This document shows, piece after piece, positions 58,141-64,000 of a DNA stretch of 64,000 nucleotides. Made by a program: the position numbers and the translations under genes. The stretch spans positions 3,029,457-3,093,456 of the forward strand of contig JAZAYU010000081.1 of the NCBI GenBank assembly GCA_038501625.1, written 5' to 3'. Every line of letters starts with the position of its first letter. Positions within the stretch are counted from its first letter, which is position 1. The DNA is from Corbicula japonica (taxonomy: Eukaryota; Mollusca; Bivalvia; Venerida; Cyrenidae). The notes under the pieces are model-generated. The model saw only the letters and a program-made list of their open reading frames with translations. It was not told the DNA's origin and did no database searches.

Positions 58141-59894
58141 CTGTAAATCAGTCGATCAGCTGATCGGGTATAAAAGTTTATAAAAAGTCCAAAATTTGTA
58201 AAATGGTCTGTTGGTCTCGTTCCCTTTCGATGTAAAATCCACGTTTATAATATAAAATGATTTAAAACAGTTAGTTACACATAATAAAACTTAAAAAACA
58301 GATTTTTTCTTTGGAGTTTTCAAATTTACGGCCCAACTCATTCATGGACAGTTGCCAAGTGATAGGACTTCAAGTGTCCCCATTTGGATGTCAGTGTGTG
58401 CATTTTAAAATTTGTTATGTTAAAGAAAAGTGAAAGAGGCATAGCAGGAATAGCCACATTCATGAAACAAACTTTTAAGCCTCCCCACACATCCTAAAAG
58501 TATAGAGGATATGAGTGTTTAAGTGCTTGTAAAATGCAATCCCAGAGGGTTAAAAAATAACAGTATTGATTGAAAGTATGGGGAAACGTTCTACGGCTGC
58601 CACACAGCACAGACAAAAATGTACAGATTATGATGGAATTTCTATCCATTGGGATGAAGACTGTTAACCCATTGTGTTTTACTCAGTATGTCACTAGCAT
58701 AAATCCATCCCGAGGGAAACTGTTTTGGACAGTAACGAGGCTCCCAGCTTCGTAACCGCCCAAAAACAGCTTGCCTTGTGCCGGATTTTCCAATTTGAAC
58801 CATATATTTGTGAAAAAACTTATATTATTGTTTAGATGTGTAGTAATTTTACATTTTCTAGCTGACTTCTAGCTTATACCTACTGGTTCAGTAAGTAACG
58901 TCGGACACTTTTTGAGGTTTTTAAATATTATTGTTTTTAATTCCTAGAGGATCTTAACACAAATTAACATGCACTATTGTCAGTACCTCTTACAAGTATT
59001 TATCTTAAACTATGTGAATGATCTTCATTTTTTAATGAAACAAATACCATAGAAAGACTACCATGTAAAGTAGCTAAATTTCTGTGTTGGGATACGTGAT
59101 TTTTGACAAACTTTTAATACCATTATTTCTTAAACGCACACTGTTGTACATTAACAAATGACAAAATATACATGTCACCAATTAAATATTGTGTCTTTTT
59201 GTCCAGAGTTACTTATTGAACCAGTAGTTTTTTTTACAAATTAATATTCCGGGGTTGACTCGGATACTGACAAATATTCTATGTAAATGACATTTTAATC
59301 ATAGTTTATCATGATTAGCAATGCTTCATAAATGGTGTTTTACTGTGCTAACCTCTGTTAAACCACTAATCCTGACTGACAACCAGTACCCCACAACCTA
59401 GCTTGAAATTTGACTTTTACTGTTACTGTTGTGACTAAAAGATAGAATAACTCTATTCTTTTATGCCTGTCAAAATGACATGGTTAGACAAATTTTGATT
59501 TGGATTTGATAGTGGCACTTGATAGCTTTATAGGTCATATGGCCACTCCAGCTCTCTCCTGGTGGAGGAAGACTCCAGATGACCCTCTGTGCAAATTTCA
59601 CTCACAACTGGGCACCTGAATATAACCACTGACTCTCAGCAAGGCAGCTGGTACCTTCCAAATTAAGTTGATATGAATAAATTCCTTTATAATGAATCTA
59701 AATTAGATATTTGGAGAAGGTTTATTATATTGTTTTTGTTTGGGTGTGCAGATTTTCAAGCAATATGGTTATGCCAGATAGAGGACCACCAGGCTTACAC
59801 AAGCATTTTCTAGTGCTCAAGATTGATGGGATTACACAGTGAATTGTTGATTGTTGTCAATAAAAAGTTCTGTATTTCTGTTGTTTTTTATTAG
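58141..59894. other. Remainder of the last intron
   Basis: Between the retrotransposon's 5' end and the terminal exon I see only a family 2 repeat (58432-58495) and a possible dispersed repeat around 59520-59650. No further exon was recognised. Confidence 0.45.
58432..58495 (-). repeat. Short dispersed repeat, family 2 (reverse, diverged)
   Basis: It keeps TGTGTGGGGAGGCTT and the ATTCCTGCTATGCC end in reverse orientation, inside the last intron of the SET-type gene. Confidence 0.5.
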
Positions 59895-60127
59895 GAAAGA
59901 AAAGAAAGAATGTAGTCAAAACACCTTGGAGAAAGGAGGAAAAAGATGTGGTGGAATATGGGCTTAAAAAGTGCTTGAAACTCAAAACTCTGCAAAAAAA
60001 GTTAGAATGCCTTGAACTGATAAAACAGTATCCTATTCTTGCTAGACGATCATGGGTAATGGTAAAAGGATACATCAGAACTAGGCTACTGGCCATGCAA
60101 AGGGCTCATCAGAAAGCCAATAAATAA
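59895..60127 (+). CDS. SET-type gene, 3' terminal exon with basic Myb/SANT-like motif
   Basis: A TTTTTTATTAG acceptor is followed by 233 bp that continue phase 1 without interruption to TAA (60125-60127), with AATAAA overlapping the stop. The peptide begins KKRKNVVKTPWRKEEKDVVE, a nuclear-localisation-like basic run and a Pro-Trp...Glu-Glu helix as in Myb/SANT-type modules. It ends with LARRSWVMVKGYIRTRLL, a Trp-containing second helix. A similar C-terminal module (PW..EE...Arg-Thr-Trp..Val) is, to my memory, shared by many uncharacterised fish and mollusc proteins, some with SET domains. The exon is absent from the open-frame view because it lacks an early ATG. Confidence 0.65.
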
Positions 60128-60616
60128 AAAAATAAGTGTTTTGGTAAACTACAGGACTGGTGCAGTGACTTCATTGCATTTTGATTTGGAGAGAAGTGGT
60201 TGAGGGGAAGAGTGTTGGGCCACAATAAGTCAGTTCTTTGTTTAATGTTCCACTTCTTGAAAGAAAAACATACATGGAGTATCAGTTAAAATGATGAAAT
60301 CACTGGTTATACCTTAAACACTTTGGTGTCTCAAATAACAAAATACTTGGATTTTAGTTTTTGTATAATTTATTTGTTGTCAGTAAAAAATAACATTTAA
60401 TGCAATGTTTGGAATTAAAACAACTAAATGAGATAGAATTCAGATTTCTATGTTATGATAATCAACATAGAGAAAAAAGACATATCAGAATTGGTTATTT
60501 CAGAACCTACTAGTCCATTCTAAACATAGAATAAACTTGGACTTGCCTTCGTTAGTACATCAGATATTGTGTTTTGGATGACTTTTAATGAAATAGATTG
60601 CATTGGGCTAAACACA

Positions 60617-60860
60617 TTAACCCTTTACTTCATGGGATATGGCTGTGATCCCATGGACAAACAGTGTAGATCCAGATCAGCATGCACGTCTGTGCAGTCT
60701 GATCAGGATCTGCACAGTTCACTTTAAGATTTATTAGATTATGTCTGACCAGGAAGCAATCAGTGTAGATCCAGATCAGTCTGTACGGATATGCAGGCTG
60801 ATCTGGATCTTCACTGGTCGCACATGTGATAAAAGTTATATCCATAGAGTAAAGAGTTAA
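60617..60860. mobile_element. TTAA-ended MITE, family 1 (dispersed copy)
   Basis: It runs from TTAACCCTTTACTTCATGGG to a terminal AGAGTTAA. It shares the inner GTGTAGATCCAGATCAG palindromes and the TGACCAGGAAGCAA spacer with the other family members. It lies 490 bp downstream of the terminal exon of the SET-type gene. Confidence 0.75.
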
Positions 60861-61094
60861 AACTTGCACACACACAATAAGAGCTATAAATTGTCATTGT
60901 ACTATAAATAGTAATATAGTTATTATTTTCATGTATGGAACTGTCTAACACAAGAATCTTAGTAAGTGTTTTTTTACTTGTGTGTGTCCTTAACACTTAT
61001 AGCTATTTACTTTTTTATTTTCTTTGCAAGTAATTATGTTTTAGAGCAAATGCATGTAGATTTGTTATTGGAATTTTGGCTTCTTAAAAAACCT

Positions 61095-61385
61095 GCATCA
61101 TGTTACTAAAGATATAAATTTCTTGTTTAGACAATAACAAGATACTAGTTTTGGCTAATCTCATCAAACTATTTAAGCAGTCTGTGTTGAAACCTTTCAT
61201 TGTATTGTATTGGTGTCACTGGGGTCAAGGTCAAGGTAACTGTTATTTATAATAGAATTTCCTTGTCTGGACAATAACTTGATACTAGTTTGGGTTGTCC
61301 TCACCAAACTTGGTCTATAGCTAGTCTGTGTCGAGACCTAACCTGGGAGTGTATTTAAGGTCACTGAGTTCTAAGGTCACAGTTT
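61095..61385 (+). repeat. Two-unit tandem repeat (~145 bp), GGTCAAGGTCAAGGT type
   Basis: Landmarks AATTTCTTGTTTAGACAATAAC / AATTTCCTTGTCTGGACAATAAC, TGATACTAGTTTGG and AAGGTCACTG repeat once. It resembles a common bivalve repeat. Confidence 0.6.
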
Positions 61386-61386
61386 C

Positions 61387-61625
61387 TAAACCCTTTACTC
61401 CATCAATACACCTTTTATCAAATGGGGGATTAGTGTAGATCGAGATCAGACAGCACATCTTTGCTGTCTGATCTGGATCTACACTGTTAGCTTCTTGGTC
61501 AGAAATAATCTTACGAATCTAAAAGCAAACAGTGTAGATCCTCATCAGACAGCATGGATGTGCCGGCTGATCTGGATCTACACTGGTCGCCCACGTGAAG
61601 GTGTATCAATGGCTTAGAGGGTTTA
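61387..61625. mobile_element. TTAA-type MITE, family 1 (diverged copy)
   Basis: The ends are TAAACCCTTTACTCCAT and AGAGGGTTTA. The interior has the family palindromes (GATCAGACAGCACATC, GCCGGCTGATCTGGATC, CACTGGTCGC). The outer TTAA has drifted. Confidence 0.7.
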
Positions 61626-61855
61626 TTAGAAATTCATTATCATATGGCCTTATTAAACTAAATATGATTAAATCATTTCATACTTTGCCTAGTCATGGTC
61701 GGTCATGGAAATATTCCCAAAGTTTATGGAACATGGACAATCTGATATTGTTTTTTGACACATTGTGGTAAAGATGGTCATCCCAGTCCTATGGACTAAG
61801 TTTTAGTTAATTATTGAAATTGATCATATTATAAATGTATGCTCCGTCTCTATTA

Positions 61856-61926
61856 TTTTGCTGTGTGGGGGAGGCTGTGTTTTCTGCATGGGACTTTTCC
61901 TGACATGGACATTTCACTTTTTTTAA
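61856..61926 (+). repeat. Short dispersed repeat, family 2 (diverged)
   Basis: It contains TGTGTGGGGGAGGCTGTG, TTTTCTGCATGGG and CCTGACATGGACATTTCAC. Confidence 0.5.
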
Positions 61927-62881
61927 GAAATCAAAATGTTAGTTTCAAAAGGTGAAATAGATCTACAACTCATGAAAAAAACACATTTGGTGATCACTGA
62001 TGAAATGAGGTCAATGTTGATCCATATAGACATTAGCATTAGCAATATAAAATACTCATCTTGTATCACTAGGTCCAAAGTTTAGGTTAAAAAAAAAAAT
62101 AAACAACTATTGTTTGCTTTTTTCCCATCTAGACTTTGCCATTTTTTGTGTAGCCATTTTGGCTATAACTTTGCCATTTCTTCATATTTTTTCATCAAAC
62201 ATTCAGTATTTCTTATATGATTACATGGTATTTCTATATGACTACATGGTTGCGATTTAGCCAAAATCTCTAGATGGTCACATTTGAAATAGTTACTTAC
62301 TCAAGCATGCTGTCATTGCCCATGGGCATTTGTTAACTTTTTTTGTTATTCTGAAAAAAGTACTCAATGGCCACACAAGTGTTCAACTGAACACCCATCT
62401 AGTTATAAAACATGTTTCCAGCTACAGGGTTTGAATACTAGTAAGTTTCCATTAATGGATGTTCCTGTTATGTAGCTGTAGTCTGGCCAAGTGGATTTGT
62501 TTTTTGGTGGGATGGGTTGGGGTGGGGGTGGGCACGAGGGGAAGGTGGGAGATATACTTTCATCCTGATGCAGTTTTCCATCGACAAGTGGACCATCGTA
62601 TATAAACAAAAAAAAAATAAAACTGAAATCTCAACCATTGCGATTGGCGAACTCAACAGTTATTTTCATATATTTACATTCCTATTGATTTTTTCGTTTA
62701 AAAAAATTCGGTTCATTTTGCATGAATCGCATGACCCGTAATGACGTATAAACGTCAGGGGGAATAATGGCTGTTACTATTGAAAAATCCGACGTATTAC
62801 TCCTCCTTTTCACTTAATTCTAATTTTTGAAAGCGTTCGACTTAAGTTTATTTAAAGAAAACAATGAATAAAATGTAAATA

Positions 62882-62982
62882 TAAGGAATGATTCTTATTT
62901 TGGTGCGCGCTTTATGGATTTGCCAGCTCTCGCGTGCACGTCCAATCTGCATGAACCGCACCAAAATAAGAATCATTCCTTA
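62882..62982. mobile_element. 101 bp MITE with perfect 26 bp inverted ends
   Basis: The arms 62882-62907 and 62957-62982 are perfect inverted copies, starting TAAGGAATGATTCTTATTTT. The 49 bp centre includes GCGCGCTTTATGG and TCTCGCGTGCACG. The target duplication is ambiguous because of the TAA ends. Confidence 0.85.
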
Positions 62983-63372
62983 ATTGACTGTCTGCATCAG
63001 TGCATTACACCGAACATTTACGTTACATGTACGATAATTTCGTTTATTATCCAGGGTTAAATAGCATAATTTCAAGCACACTGATAATATTTCCACTGTT
63101 TTAGATAATTATACAGATAATTTCAACAAAAACATAGCCAGTACCAGTATCTACCCAAATCTTAGTTGTTTTAGATAAATCTTAACCAAATCTATATAAT
63201 TTAGATATTGTTCAGATTGAATAAAGACAATTCAAAATTTGTATTTGATTATTATAATTAGTATTTATTGAAAATTCAGTCATATACAATCTCTTAAAGA
63301 ACAGTACTATACCTATACTGCATATGTTTCATAATTATTCATAGCCTTAAAATCTAATAAGTAAATTTATCA

Positions 63373-63392
63373 AATCATCATCATCACCATTG

Positions 63393-63434
<42 letters not shown>
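63373..63434 (+). repeat. (TCA)n microsatellite
   Basis: About 20 TCA units with two interruptions (CACCATTG). The flanking 61630-62880 and 63000-64000 stretches show no recognised gene, and the low-complexity GGGGTGGG run near 62515-62545 produces spurious frames. Confidence 0.9.
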
Positions 63435-64000
63435 GTGTATTGTCTAGTTTATTATTTATAATTGGTGATATATAGCTAATAAGGTTTAAGGAAGATTTGG
63501 ATAGATAAATAACAGTCTTTGATGTTTAAAACGTTAAAAATTTCTTACTGCTTAGCTCAATTTGACCTATACAATCGAGAGATATGTAGATTTGGATCAT
63601 ATTAACACATACATGTAGCAACTAGGAAATTGGAAAATTGGAAGATTTGGGTAGAATTGGGTAAGATTTTGGTAGATTTGGATTTTTTGTGCTGCTGACA
63701 TTGGGCTTACAGGTGCTTATTTTATTTGTTTCTCATCAACTTCACAAACATTCAAGAAAACCAACAAAGTAACGGGTGCTCGGATGCTTTAAACATCAGT
63801 GTTGCCTTTATTCTCGCACACTGTAATATTTTATTGTAAAGTACAACAGAATTTTACTAACCTACCATGTTGCTAATACCTATTAAAACAAGTTAAAGAT
63901 GTACACATACTTCTCAGAAAGATCCGATTTTGACTGTTTTAATCTAAAACAGTGCATATGCCGGATCGGCGAAATTAGTATGTACCATTAGGCGGAAAAT

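Noticed and set aside
62403..62741. Overlapping frames in both directions near 62.5 kb
   Set aside because: Produced by a GGGTGGGG low-complexity run; no motif or conserved start.

Overview
This window looks like animal nuclear DNA, most probably from a bivalve mollusc. It is AT-rich and has spliceosomal introns, no operons and very little coding sequence. It is crowded with non-LTR retrotransposons, foldback and MITE-like elements, and tandem repeats whose core reads TGACCTTGACCTTTGACCT. The bivalve assignment is an inference from repeat style, because there is no marker gene.

Layout. At 1-1231 lies the reverse-strand remnant of a non-LTR retrotransposon, followed by a Tc1-type transposase scrap that stops at the start of a large duplication. 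Positions 1442-15892 (copy A) and 18459-30954 (copy B) are direct copies of about 9.4 kb of shared sequence. They are separated by a ~540 bp tandem array (about 15725-18412) that ends in a cluster of palindromes. Each copy serves as the reference for the other, so several later events can be read as filled versus empty sites. Copy A gained a 2.2 kb foldback element with 14 bp target duplications and a 178 bp hAT-like MITE. Copy B gained a 3.06 kb element with Helentron (Helitron2) ends, and it most likely lost 2.7 kb still present in A.

From 31 to 43.5 kb there are dispersed repeats, a candidate LTR with primer-binding site, a decayed reverse-strand BEL/Pao gag, a GC-rich hairpin with 45 bp perfect arms, and small foldback elements. 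From 44 to 49 kb lies a decayed plus-strand non-LTR retrotransposon (ORF1, then EN, RT and a C-terminal zinc motif) with a smaller element inserted in its endonuclease.

From 51 to 60.1 kb I assemble exons of one plus-strand gene that falls between the open reading frames. It has an N-terminal exon, a broken SET-domain exon, a small acidic phase 1-1 exon present in three tandem copies (the middle one broken), and a 3' terminal exon with a basic, Myb/SANT-like motif and stop codon. Its last intron holds an almost intact antisense CR1-like retrotransposon (53.8-58.1 kb) with a 2A-like motif, PHD finger, endonuclease and reverse transcriptase. The rest (60.1-64 kb) carries more MITEs and microsatellites.

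The elements do not form one pathway. What ties the window together is its mobile-element history, plus one gene that is being duplicated and broken. All identities were read by eye without database searches.
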